Positions 1 to 8,434 of a stretch of 51,092 nt of DNA are shown here, in pieces. The position numbers and the translations under genes are program-made. The notes under the pieces were generated by a model. The model had not been told where the DNA came from and ran no database searches. It saw nothing but the letters and a program-made list of their open reading frames with translations. This stretch comes from Chitinispirillum sp. (lineage in GTDB: Bacteria; Fibrobacterota; Chitinivibrionia; Chitinivibrionales; Chitinispirillaceae), in contig SKJJ01000047.1 of assembly GCA_007115975.1 (NCBI GenBank), forward strand, positions 1-51,092. Direction: 5' to 3'. The stretch's first letter is position 1. The number at the start of each line of letters is the position of its first letter.

Positions 1-196
1 CGCGTGTTGCTCAGTAGTATTTTTTATGGGCACTGGTTTTGTTTTTCTCTGCAAATCCCTTAAAAAAAACTGGAATCAACATCTCACATTCCTTTCCTAA
101 TCCGGCACTCTCGATGGTGGTCCCCCCGAACGTAAAGTTTCACTGTAGCCGACCCAAAGCCTCAAGGGGGAGACCTCCCGGCAGTACAAATTCTTA
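1..196. repeat. Dispersed ~200 bp repeat, copy A (cut by the window start)
   Basis: This stretch matches 41937-42138 in the same orientation. The blocks around 118-135 (ccccccgaacgtaaagtt) and 155-196 are almost identical between copies, and the ends line up at cgcg (start) and cagtacaaattctta (end). The middle, about 45-95, is more diverged and slightly different in length. Short open frames cross both copies, but codon conservation is not visible and no ribosome site precedes them, so I read it as a non-coding repeat. Copy A may extend left of the window. Confidence 0.7.
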
Positions 197-349
197 TTCT
201 CCATTCTTGCGTGAGGTAAGATTCAAACGCCAAGAGCGCGCGGGGCGCAACCCGGAGATGCGCTTAGATTAAATCTCTCCCCTTACCCGTAATCTCTATA
301 GGCAAACAGTTTCAATGCACCTTCGGTATAATACGCAAGGAGGCCGATC

Positions 350-1240
350 ATGACAGCACGTATCCTAATTACGGGTGCTACCGGTATGGTGGGAAAAGAG
401 GTGTTAAGAAAATTCGCGGCAGTGGGTGTTGCCGTGAGGGCCGCTGTGCACAAATCAGACCATTTCTCAACTGAGTTCCATGCTTCCAGGACTATTGAAC
501 CTGTCTCTTTTGATTTCACTGATCAACAGATGATCGATAATGCACTTAAAGATGTTGATATGGTGCTTATGATCACCCCGTCGGTTTCCGATCTCTCTGA
601 GTATGTAAGGATCTTTCTCCACAGGGCAAAGCACTCTCACATCTCTCACATTGTTAAAATATCAAATTTCGGCACAGGTATGGCACCGATGATTAAGCTC
701 TCTGGATGGCATCATGAAGCGGAGCTGCTTCTTCAGGAGTCGGGTATCAACCATACAATTGTTCGTGTAAACAGTCTGATGCAGTACTTTTTCAGCTGTA
801 TGCAGCCCATGGGAGGGCTGCTCGATCTGCCCCTTGGCAGGGGAGCTGTCAGCTTTATCGATGCACGGGATGTGGCGGTGGCTCTCTTGGAGATCTTTAC
901 CTGCTCCCTTAAACACTCCAACAAGGTATATAACCTCACCGGTCCCCAAATGGTCTCTCTATTTAAGGCTACCAGCATTATCTCTGAGGTAATAGGGCAG
1001 CATGTGGAATATGTGGATATCAGTGAAGAAACCGCACGGCATGTGATGGAATCAACGGGCATGCCCGCATGGCGGATCGATCTCTACCTTGAACTGTATG
1101 CTTTTTACCGGGCTGGTTTGGCTTCCAACGTTACCGATCATTATCAGCACATCACAGGTGCAGCACCCAAAACACTGGCCGATTTTGCAAAAGATCATGA
1201 GAAAACATTACGGGCTATTGTTGAGCACGAAGAACAATAG
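350..1240 (+). CDS. NmrA-like NAD(P)-binding atypical SDR protein
   Basis: A 296-residue protein with an N-terminal Rossmann nucleotide-binding loop GATGMVG (residues 9-15), typical of the atypical short-chain dehydrogenase/NmrA group (NAD(P)H:quinone oxidoreductase or NAD(P) sensors). It probably binds NAD(P)H in the cytoplasm; the substrate cannot be told. The start is well supported: an aaggagg ribosome site lies 7 nt upstream of the ATG at 350. The next gene follows 17 nt later and is a clear paralog (both have an early ILITGAT and a central IVRVNS/FIRPNA plus MQ motif), so the pair probably arose by tandem duplication and is co-transcribed. Here the glycine-rich loop is intact. Confidence 0.85.
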   Translation: MTARILITGATGMVGKEVLRKFAAVGVAVRAAVHKSDHFSTEFHASRTIEPVSFDFTDQQMIDNALKDVDMVLMITPSVSDLSEYVRIFLHRAKHSHISHIVKISNFGTGMAPMIKLSGWHHEAELLLQESGINHTIVRVNSLMQYFFSCMQPMGGLLDLPLGRGAVSFIDARDVAVALLEIFTCSLKHSNKVYNLTGPQMVSLFKATSIISEVIGQHVEYVDISEETARHVMESTGMPAWRIDLYLELYAFYRAGLASNVTDHYQHITGAAPKTLADFAKDHEKTLRAIVEHEEQ

Positions 1241-1257
1241 TGACAAAGGAGGGCACT

Positions 1258-2154
1258 ATGGCTGGTAAGATTCTTATAACAGGAGCAACAAGTCCTTTGG
1301 GAAGAAAAATCCTGCAGCATCTCTTTCACTGGGGAGCAGGCCTTCGCGCAGCTGTTCATAACAGGAGAAAAGAGGAATATGTGAAAATGCCCCATGTGCA
1401 AATCGCTTATCTTGATTTCACGGATATGGCTACCATTGACAGGGCACTGGAGGGGATAGAGACGCTCTTTCTCTTTACTCCCGTTGCAAGAGAGCAGGTT
1501 GAGTATACCCGCAGGATGGTGGACAGAGCAAGGTTATGGGGGGTCTCATATATTGTAAAACTTTCTATGATGGGGGTTGATGACTCTCCCGGAATTCAGT
1601 TTACCCGACTGCATAAAGAGTCCGAACTCTACATTCAGAACAGTGCCATCCCCTATACTTTTATCCGCCCCAATGCATTTATGCAAAATTTTCTGACCAC
1701 GTTTCAGCCAAATGGAAGTTTTTTGTATCTCCCCATGAATCATGCCCGGGTAAGTTATGTGGATTTGCGGGATGTCGGCAGGTTTTGCGCAGAAATCGTA
1801 ATGAATGCAAAAAAATTTCAGGGTTCAGTGTTCGAACTCACCGGCCCCAGCGCTCTTGCACCCGAGGAGGTAACAACGGCAATCACCGATAGCGTAAAAC
1901 ACCATATAAGCTATATAAATGTTCCCAAGGCTACCGCCCAGCATCTCCTCGAGAGCGCTGGAAAGCCACATTGGCTTGCAAAAGGGTGGGTGGAATTTTG
2001 TACACTGCAGCGCTCAGGGAGGCTTTCCGGCGTACAAAATACCTTCGAACAGATTACAGGGACAAAACGACATACATTTGAGCAGTTTGTCCTCGACTAC
2101 AGAACCATTTTTACCATGCTTGTTCAACAGGAGCACCACACCTTTCTGAGGTAA
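1258..2154 (+). CDS. NmrA-like NAD(P)-binding SDR protein, paralog of the upstream gene
   Basis: A 298-residue atypical SDR/NmrA-family protein. An in-frame GTG at 1240 would give six more residues, but the aaaggaggg ribosome site at 1245-1253 lies just upstream of ATG 1258 and decides the start. The loop reads GATSPLG (residues 9-15): the middle glycine of GxxGxxG is replaced by serine, unlike its neighbour, so cofactor binding may differ. The conserved FIRPNAFMQNF segment is the NmrA-family region after the sixth strand. It sits in a two-gene operon with the upstream paralog. The function is probably redox or sensory, with no substrate evidence. Confidence 0.83.
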   Translation: MAGKILITGATSPLGRKILQHLFHWGAGLRAAVHNRRKEEYVKMPHVQIAYLDFTDMATIDRALEGIETLFLFTPVAREQVEYTRRMVDRARLWGVSYIVKLSMMGVDDSPGIQFTRLHKESELYIQNSAIPYTFIRPNAFMQNFLTTFQPNGSFLYLPMNHARVSYVDLRDVGRFCAEIVMNAKKFQGSVFELTGPSALAPEEVTTAITDSVKHHISYINVPKATAQHLLESAGKPHWLAKGWVEFCTLQRSGRLSGVQNTFEQITGTKRHTFEQFVLDYRTIFTMLVQQEHHTFLR

Positions 2155-2408
2155 AAAATCATGCGTCGAAAACTGCATACGCACATTGTTGAAATCCACT
2201 CCCTGGTAAGCCGGTGGCAGGGGGTGGTTTTCGCTTTTTGGTAAAAAGGGACAGACTACTTTTTTTAGCAGAACCCCATCTTTTTAAGCGTATAACCTGT
2301 GGTCTAATGCAATAAAGAGAGTCCGTCCCCTAAAGAACATCAAAATTTGCAATTTAAAATGTTTTAATACTCCAACTGCAGATACTATATTTCCAATCTA
2401 ATTTGGTC

Positions 2409-2492
2409 GCGGAAGTGGTGGAATTGGTAGACGCGCTAGATTCAGGTTCTAGTGGGCAATTGCCTGTGGGGGTTCGAGTCCCCCCTTCCGCA
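2409..2492 (+). tRNA. tRNA-Leu (anticodon CAG)
   Basis: An 84-nt class II tRNA. The acceptor arms gcggaag (2409-2415) and cttccgc (2485-2491) pair perfectly, with discriminator A at 2492. The D-loop carries ggaattggtagac, the anticodon stem ctaga/tctag closes the loop ttcaggt (anticodon CAG), a long variable arm follows, and the T arm is gggggttcgagtccccc. CCA is not encoded. The T-run right after it (2494-2499) may help termination. Confidence 0.96.
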
Positions 2493-2533
2493 TTTTTTGT
2501 ATCCCTCCAATTATCTTCCCGAATTCTGAGAAA

Positions 2534-4312
2534 ATGCATACTGAAAGTTCAAAAATTAATGTCTTACCCCTTTCGGTCATAGAAAAAATCGCTGCCGGTG
2601 AAGTTGTTGAACGCCCAGCATCCGTTCTCAAGGAACTCATTGAAAATTCAATAGATGCAGGGGCGACCAGAATCGACACCTTTATTGAAGATGCCGGTTT
2701 TTCGCTCATTAAAATTACCGATAACGGTTCAGGAATGTCAAGCGACAACCTCGCACGATGCCTTCTGAGGCATGCCACAAGCAAAATCCGTTCTGCTGAC
2801 GATCTCTTCGCCATCTCCTCCATGGGATTCAGGGGAGAGGCGCTTGCAAGCGTTGCTGCTGTTAGTAAAATTAGTGTCTCCAGTTGTGACTCTGCAGATG
2901 GGGTCGGGTGCAGCATCTCAAGTGAGGGTGGAGAGCATAGGGAGATTATACCTGCTCAGCACATCAAGGGAACCACTATCTCGGTACGTGAGCTGTTTTT
3001 CAACGTCCCTGCCAGAAAAAAGTTTATGAAATCCCACAGGGCAGAGCGGCTTGCCATTATTCGCATGGTTGAGCAGATGGTCATACCTTTTCCGGGAATC
3101 CATTTCACGCTTACCATTGATGGAACCAGGATTTTTGAGATTCCGGCCGTGCAGACCCCTGTTGACAGAATCGCTTCGGTGGCAGGAACCGAATTTGCCA
3201 AAACCCTTATAGAGTGTGAAAGTGACCAAGAGGGGATCTCTGTAACTGCCTATGTTTCAAGCCCGGAAGGGTTACAGAAAAGACCCCGTTTTCAATCCCT
3301 CTATGTTAATCTGAGACGTATCGATAACGACTCCGTAACCTATGGCATTAGGGAGGCCTTCTCAAATTACCTTGGCCACGGAAACAGACCATCATTTTTC
3401 TGCTTTCTGGATATTGATCCCGCTAAAATTGATGTAAATGTGCATCCCACTAAACAACAGGTTAAATTTGATGATGACAGAAAAACTGCCGGTTTCATCT
3501 ATAGGGCAGTGAAAAGGGGAATTGAGAGCAGCTGTATGACAACTGATCAGTTTAGCACTGATCAAAAAGAGCCCCGCCAGGTACACCCTATACATGGTTC
3601 TGCCTCAGGGGGGGCTGTTGAGGCTGATGATGCTGCTCAGACTATTCTTGCATTTCCGGCAAAAGAAGTCGATGAGAAAAATGTTGACCAACAGACTCAA
3701 AGCAGTATACAATTAAAAAGCAGTGAAAAAGAGGAGTTGTGGGATCTGATCCCATGTTATCAGATTCACGGTATTTTTATCCTTGCACAGATTAAAAAAG
3801 GAATTTTGCTTATCGATCAGCATGCTGCACATGAAAGGGTCCTCTATGAACAGGCTCTTAATGATCTGGAAAACGGAAATTCTCCGTCACAGCAGCTCCT
3901 TTTCCCCGTTCTGTTAGAGGTCTCACCAACAGAGAAAGCGGTAGTGGAATCGGGAGCCGCTTACTTTCAAGGATTTGGGTTTGAGTTATCGGACTTCGGC
4001 GGCGGCACGGTATCCGTTTCTGCCATACCCGCATTTCTCAAAAATGGACTCGTGGAGGAGACGGTCAGAAGCATGATTCGGTATCTTCTTGATGGTCGAA
4101 ATCCAGACTCGTTTAATCAGCCGGCAAAAAGATTCGCCGCCGCATTTGCATGCGGAGCTGCCATCAAGGCCGGGCAGAAATTGGGTCAGGAAGAGATGAA
4201 CGCTCTGCTTAACAGCTTGTTTTCCACTAAAAATCCCTATACCTGTCCTCACGGAAGGCCTACACTGATACGGTTGTCACTGGAAGAGCTTACGCGCAGG
4301 TTTTTACGATAA
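2534..4312 (+). CDS. mutL: DNA mismatch repair protein MutL
   Basis: A 592-residue MutL homolog. The N-terminal GHKL ATPase half shows the family signature around residues 20-45 (AAGEVVERPASVLKELIENS), the DNGSGM motif and GFRGEALASV. The C-terminal half carries the metal-binding endonuclease motif DQHAAHERVLYE (residues 428-439, the DQHAx2Ex4E pattern) and CPHGRP (571-576), so this is a nicking MutL as in bacteria that lack MutH. It nicks the mismatched strand after MutS recognition. No mutS lies in the window. The ATG follows the tRNA-Leu by 41 nt, with only a weak ribosome site. The length is normal for the family. Confidence 0.97.
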   Translation: MHTESSKINVLPLSVIEKIAAGEVVERPASVLKELIENSIDAGATRIDTFIEDAGFSLIKITDNGSGMSSDNLARCLLRHATSKIRSADDLFAISSMGFRGEALASVAAVSKISVSSCDSADGVGCSISSEGGEHREIIPAQHIKGTTISVRELFFNVPARKKFMKSHRAERLAIIRMVEQMVIPFPGIHFTLTIDGTRIFEIPAVQTPVDRIASVAGTEFAKTLIECESDQEGISVTAYVSSPEGLQKRPRFQSLYVNLRRIDNDSVTYGIREAFSNYLGHGNRPSFFCFLDIDPAKIDVNVHPTKQQVKFDDDRKTAGFIYRAVKRGIESSCMTTDQFSTDQKEPRQVHPIHGSASGGAVEADDAAQTILAFPAKEVDEKNVDQQTQSSIQLKSSEKEELWDLIPCYQIHGIFILAQIKKGILLIDQHAAHERVLYEQALNDLENGNSPSQQLLFPVLLEVSPTEKAVVESGAAYFQGFGFELSDFGGGTVSVSAIPAFLKNGLVEETVRSMIRYLLDGRNPDSFNQPAKRFAAAFACGAAIKAGQKLGQEEMNALLNSLFSTKNPYTCPHGRPTLIRLSLEELTRRFLR

Positions 4313-4323
4313 AGGGGTACGTT

Positions 4324-5022
4324 ATGAGTGCTGGCGTGGTTGATGAAAATCAGATTTACAAAATGCCAAAACAGTTTGCCGGTGTTGAGATCGCTGAAAT
4401 TGTTTCTGAAATAAGGGGTTTTGTCGAAAACTGTTCAGTTTATGCGGTTCTTGACTTTAAGGATACCGTGGTGGTTGACAGCTCGGGGATCGGAAACCTT
4501 GTTGCGCTTTCACAGGACCTTAGGGTAGTAAACAAGAGGCTGATTCTGCGTGGCTTGCGGCAGGAGGTCCTGAGAATATTTGTTGAGACCGGAATTGACT
4601 CGTTTTTCGATATCGAAAACCTGGGAAGAATTAAACCTGCAGGTACCGACTTTGTGGATAACTCTGTAGCCATACGGCTTACTATCACCAATAAAACAGA
4701 GGGTGATGTATCGGTGTTATGTTTAAGTGGAATAATGAACCATCCTGAGGGGTCTAATCTCTTTAAACAAAAAATGCTCTTGGCAATGGTAGCACACCAA
4801 AAAATCCTGCTTGACCTGGGGCGTCTTGCATATTTTGACTCCCTTAGTGTAGGAACCCTGCTTAAACTCTCTAAATTACTGAAGCAGACAGGGGGAGGGT
4901 TGAGGGTTTGTGCACCAAACTGCATCGTTCAGGATCTTTTCTCTACGCTTAATATCGATGTGATAATACCGATCTATAACAGCAGGCAGGATGCTCTTAT
5001 CGATTGGAACAGTAATGGGTGA
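4324..5022 (+). CDS. Tandem STAS-domain protein (anti-sigma factor antagonist-like)
   Basis: A 232-residue protein made of two STAS folds. The first (about residues 15-105) contains VDSSGIG at 51-57, the usual phospho-serine loop of SpoIIAA/RsbV antagonists. The second (about 125-230) has DSLSVG at the equivalent place, so it keeps the phosphorylatable serine type but not the standard DSSG. Such proteins normally bind and release RsbW-like serine kinases; a candidate partner with an RsbW-like ATPase lies at 11553. It follows mutL by 11 nt and overlaps mtaB by 8 nt, so it sits inside a housekeeping operon. Two STAS copies in one chain without another domain is unusual. Confidence 0.85.
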   Translation: MSAGVVDENQIYKMPKQFAGVEIAEIVSEIRGFVENCSVYAVLDFKDTVVVDSSGIGNLVALSQDLRVVNKRLILRGLRQEVLRIFVETGIDSFFDIENLGRIKPAGTDFVDNSVAIRLTITNKTEGDVSVLCLSGIMNHPEGSNLFKQKMLLAMVAHQKILLDLGRLAYFDSLSVGTLLKLSKLLKQTGGGLRVCAPNCIVQDLFSTLNIDVIIPIYNSRQDALIDWNSNG

Positions 5023-6340
5023 GTCGGTTGATGAGAAAACGGTAGCTCTGCACTCTATAGGGTGCCGAACCAATCAGCAAGAGATGACGGTGTTAAAGCA
5101 GGAGTTACTTTCAGCCGGGTACTCCATTGTTGAAAAAATGGGTGATGCCAGACTGATAATTGTAAACACCTGTTCGGTTACCTCTTGTACTGAATCAAAA
5201 ACAGGGCGATGGCTTAGTAGCATTTCCCGCGACTGTCCTCAGGCGCAGATACTGGTCACGGGCTGTTTTGCTCAGCAGAAAAAACAGCAAATAGCCAGCA
5301 TTAAGGGCGTCCGGTGGGTGGTGGGAAACAGAGAGAAAAACAACATAGTAGCAATTATTGAACAGAATCAGGGGGGGGTCTTTTGTCCTGATATTTGCAG
5401 TGAAGATGCTCTTTTGCACAGCAGAACTGCAATACATGGTGTCGATCAAAAGAGAACCCGTTATTCGCTTAAAATTCAGGAGGGCTGCTCTTTTGGCTGT
5501 GCTTATTGCATTGTACCCTCACTCAGGGGACCTTCACGCTCTCTTAAGCGCAATGAACTGATTGATGCAGTAAAAACGGCGGTTGCCACAGGGTACAAGG
5601 AGATTGTGCTTGCAGGTACTCATATTGGTCAGTATAAGGATCCAGAAACGGGTGGCGGTTTTTTGGAGCTGATTAAAGAGTTGGTGAATACAGACGGGGA
5701 TTTCAGAATACGGCTCAGTTCTGTTGATCCAAGAGACCTGAGTGATGAACTAATGGAGATTGTTGGCAGTGAGAAAAAAGTATGTGACCATCTGCATCTG
5801 AGTATACAGAGTTTCAGTGCTGAGGTTTTGAAAAAAATGGACCGCCCCTGGAGTGATCTCCAATCGTTCGTTCAACGACTCAGGGGGTTTCGAAAAGCAA
5901 ATCCATCTGCCGGTTTGGGTGGGGATTTTATTGTGGGACATCCCGGAGAAACGGAAGAGTGCTTTTTAGAGACACTGAATCAGATAGAGAGTATCGGCTT
6001 TTCATACGGTCATGTTTTCAGGTTTTCAAAGCGACCGGGCACCAAAGCGTGCGACCTGAAAGAGCAGGTGCCCGGTTTTCAGAAAAGTGCAAGAAGTGCT
6101 GCTTTGCGTAAAACCCTGACCACCTGCAGGAGAGCGTTTCTTTCCGGATTGGTTGGAGAGACTTTTAAAATTATTGTCGAAGCGGAAAAGCCGGTTAGGG
6201 GTGTAACATCTAATTATATTAAGGTACATGTTCCTGAATGTACTGCAACTCGCAATACATGGTTACAGGTAAGAATAAATGAGCCGGACGCTGACGGATA
6301 TTGTATTGCAGAAAAGAGTCGTATGGAAGGGAAAATATGA
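5015..6340 (+). CDS. mtaB: tRNA (N6-threonylcarbamoyladenosine(37)-C2)-methylthiotransferase MtaB
   Basis: A radical-SAM methylthiotransferase of the MiaB family that converts t6A37 to ms2t6A37 in ANN-decoding tRNAs. The N-terminal UPF0004 domain starts at SIGCRTNQQE, with further cysteines in NTCSVTS and VTGCFAQQ. The radical-SAM cluster is CSFGCAYC (Cys158, 162 and 165), and a TRAM-like tail closes the 441-residue chain. The RxNQQE form and overall match favour MtaB over MiaB or RimO. I chose ATG 5015 (8 nt overlap with the STAS gene); ATG 4991 would add eight residues. A run of eight G at 5371-5378 lies within the coding sequence. TsaD, which makes the t6A precursor, is encoded at 9501. 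Confidence 0.9.
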   Translation: MGESVDEKTVALHSIGCRTNQQEMTVLKQELLSAGYSIVEKMGDARLIIVNTCSVTSCTESKTGRWLSSISRDCPQAQILVTGCFAQQKKQQIASIKGVRWVVGNREKNNIVAIIEQNQGGVFCPDICSEDALLHSRTAIHGVDQKRTRYSLKIQEGCSFGCAYCIVPSLRGPSRSLKRNELIDAVKTAVATGYKEIVLAGTHIGQYKDPETGGGFLELIKELVNTDGDFRIRLSSVDPRDLSDELMEIVGSEKKVCDHLHLSIQSFSAEVLKKMDRPWSDLQSFVQRLRGFRKANPSAGLGGDFIVGHPGETEECFLETLNQIESIGFSYGHVFRFSKRPGTKACDLKEQVPGFQKSARSAALRKTLTTCRRAFLSGLVGETFKIIVEAEKPVRGVTSNYIKVHVPECTATRNTWLQVRINEPDADGYCIAEKSRMEGKI

Positions 6341-7224
6341 ACAGTTCATCACCAGATCATCTCAAGACCAATGCCCGTTATCAGAGGGTTATTGAAAATA
6401 TCGATCAGCTCCCATCATTGCCCGCTATTGTAACGAAACTGTTACAGGTGGTTAACTGTCCCGACACATCAGCTGACGATGCTGCTCGGTTGATTGAAAA
6501 AGATCCTGCTCTTACCAGCAGAATGCTGCGTCTGGCTAACAGCGCATTTTATGGTATTCCAAGGAGTATCTCCTCGGTGTCCAGTGCTGTGGTTATTCTG
6601 GGATTCAACACCATACGCTCTTTGGTGCTAAGTGCATCGGTGGTCAAGATGTTCGCAGGGGTTAAGCCCGGGTTCGATAATGACAAGTTCTGGAAACATT
6701 CGGTGGTAACCGCAATCGCTGCAAAGACAATTGTAAGACATTTTATGAGTGTGCGCATGATGGATCCGGAGAGTGCGTTCTGTTCAGGGATCCTTCACGA
6801 TATTGGCAAACTTATTTTTGGCTTTTATGTGCCTGAAGATTACAGGGAAACATGTGAGTATGCCAGAAAAATGGAGATCCCTCTTATTGAAGCGGAAAAT
6901 TGTGTGTTGGGTATAAACCATGCTGAGATTGGTAAAATGTTGGTTGATAAGTGGACCCTTCCGCTTGATTTAGGCAATTGCCTTGTTTATCATCATACAC
7001 CGGCTCAGTCGGATTTGGCAGAAGAACTGGTTGCCACGGTTCACCTTGCTGATATTATAGCTCATAAACTGGGGTGCGATCTGTGGGAAAATGAAGTGGC
7101 GATTAAAGAAAATCCAGAGAGTATGGCGATACTGAGTATGACGGATAATGAATATGAAAAGATAATGAAAAAAATGGAGGACGCTGTCGATAAATCATCG
7201 GAATTTCTCTCCATTATTCAATAA
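6337..7224 (+). CDS. HDOD domain protein
   Basis: A 295-residue HDOD-family protein. The SLPAIVTKLLQVV segment opens the domain, SAFYGIPRSISSVSSAVVIL is the conserved middle, and GILHDIGKLIF keeps an HD dyad that many HDOD proteins lose. HDOD proteins act in signalling and motility and are related to HD-GYP c-di-GMP phosphodiesterases, but lack the GYP part. ATG 6337 overlaps the mtaB stop as ATGA and has ggaaggg upstream; the longer frame from 6301 has no such site. A second HDOD gene follows 138 nt downstream, so this is probably a duplicated pair. Confidence 0.88.
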   Translation: MNSSSPDHLKTNARYQRVIENIDQLPSLPAIVTKLLQVVNCPDTSADDAARLIEKDPALTSRMLRLANSAFYGIPRSISSVSSAVVILGFNTIRSLVLSASVVKMFAGVKPGFDNDKFWKHSVVTAIAAKTIVRHFMSVRMMDPESAFCSGILHDIGKLIFGFYVPEDYRETCEYARKMEIPLIEAENCVLGINHAEIGKMLVDKWTLPLDLGNCLVYHHTPAQSDLAEELVATVHLADIIAHKLGCDLWENEVAIKENPESMAILSMTDNEYEKIMKKMEDAVDKSSEFLSIIQ

Positions 7225-7362
7225 TCCCCGGTACCTGTGCTCAAAAGACCCGCTTTGTTTTGCATCGAGATGATTGTACTGTGCTGATGTGGAGTTGGTA
7301 AAATGAGAAGTGCACAGAAAGTATATTCTGCCTGGTTCTGTATTTTTTGTCAAAAATAACGT

Positions 7363-8220
7363 GTGGGGTTTGCTTTGCAGGAAATAGTCTCATTTCTACA
7401 AAACTTTGACTGCCTGCCTTCGCCTGTGCCTTTGAAAAACTATATGGCTGCAAAACTAGCCGACCCTGAGATCTCTTTAGGTGATGCAGTGGCGGTGGTT
7501 AAACTCGACCCCTGTAGTTTGGGAAGGGTTTTAAAAGTTGCCAATTCGATTTCAAAACGATCACACTGCTCTGTCTCTTCTGTTGATAACGCAGTCTCAT
7601 TGCTGGGGTTGACTAAAATCAAATCTGTTGTTTCGATCTCTCATACGGTTGTCCCTTCACAAAATGAAACTGAAATCCCTTTTGCTCTGGAACGTTTCTG
7701 GAAACACTCTTTGGCTGTAGCGGTGATCTCTGAATCAATTGCAAAACAGATGATCCGGTATAAAACCCTTGATACAGAAGCCGTTTATGCTGCAGGCTTG
7801 CTGCATGATACCGGTAAAATCGCGCTTTGCTCAGTTAAACCCGAACTGGTGACAAAATCTGTTATAAAATGCAGTGAAAAACCCTTTTGTGAAACGGAAA
7901 GTGAACAATACTCTCACAGTATGGTGGGTGGTATGGTAGCCGCGGCCTGGAAACTGCCCAAAGATATAAAGACCGCCATTGAGTATCATCATGCTCCATC
8001 CGTTCAGGATGATCTGGGGTATTTGTCATCAATTGTCCATGTCGCTGATGTTGCAGCACATATCGTCGGATTTGCCACTATAGAGGATGAGTGCGTTAAT
8101 CCACTTGACGCTGATGCCTTCAGTTGTCTGGGCATACAGATGGAATCTCTGAGGGTTATTGCATCCTCTGCATTGAGCAGAATCAAAACAATAGAATCAC
8201 AGGTTGAACAATTCAGATAG
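7363..8220 (+). CDS. HDOD domain protein, second copy
   Basis: A 285-residue HDOD protein with the same layout as its upstream neighbour: CLPSPVPLKNYM at the start, HCSVSSVDNAVSLLGL in the middle, LLHDTGKIAL (HD dyad kept) and EYHHAPSV near the end. The likely start is GTG 7363; no clear ribosome site is visible, and TTG 7375 with gggg upstream is an alternative. It is a divergent paralog, not a recent copy, so the two probably have separate outputs. The 138 nt spacer suggests it may have its own promoter. Confidence 0.85.
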   Translation: MGFALQEIVSFLQNFDCLPSPVPLKNYMAAKLADPEISLGDAVAVVKLDPCSLGRVLKVANSISKRSHCSVSSVDNAVSLLGLTKIKSVVSISHTVVPSQNETEIPFALERFWKHSLAVAVISESIAKQMIRYKTLDTEAVYAAGLLHDTGKIALCSVKPELVTKSVIKCSEKPFCETESEQYSHSMVGGMVAAAWKLPKDIKTAIEYHHAPSVQDDLGYLSSIVHVADVAAHIVGFATIEDECVNPLDADAFSCLGIQMESLRVIASSALSRIKTIESQVEQFR

Positions 8221-8239
8221 TTCTAATTATTTTACTCCT

Positions 8240-8380
8240 TTATTGGCAGTGGAAACCGTTTTTGTTCACAACAGACAGTGGAGCACAAAGCAGTTGTCTC
8301 CGCGAAAGGGGGCTGGCCATGGTATTAAACGGCCTCGGGGTCCCAACGTCCCCACTTCCTTGCCGGGATAGCCGGAGTGT
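8240..8380. other. GC-rich hairpin cluster upstream of ftsY, possible structured RNA
   Basis: The 214-nt gap between the HDOD gene and ftsY holds three short consecutive hairpins: ggcc/ggcc about 8313-8332, gggg/cccc about 8336-8353 and ccgg/ccgg about 8363-8376. Blocks reminiscent of a c-di-GMP-I (GEMM) aptamer occur in the right order (ggaaacc, gagcacaaagc, gccgggatagccgg), but the spacing is longer than usual and the match is loose. It could be a leader of ftsY, a 3' structure of the HDOD gene, or coincidence. Confidence 0.3.
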
Positions 8381-8434
8381 CCCTTGCGTCATTCTGAACA
8401 GAAACTAAAACTTTACAGAGCAGGAAAGAAAAAA

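Noticed and set aside
327-332. TATAAT box before the first reductase gene
   Set aside because: The implied transcription start would fall in the ribosome site at 337-343, and no fitting -35 box is seen.
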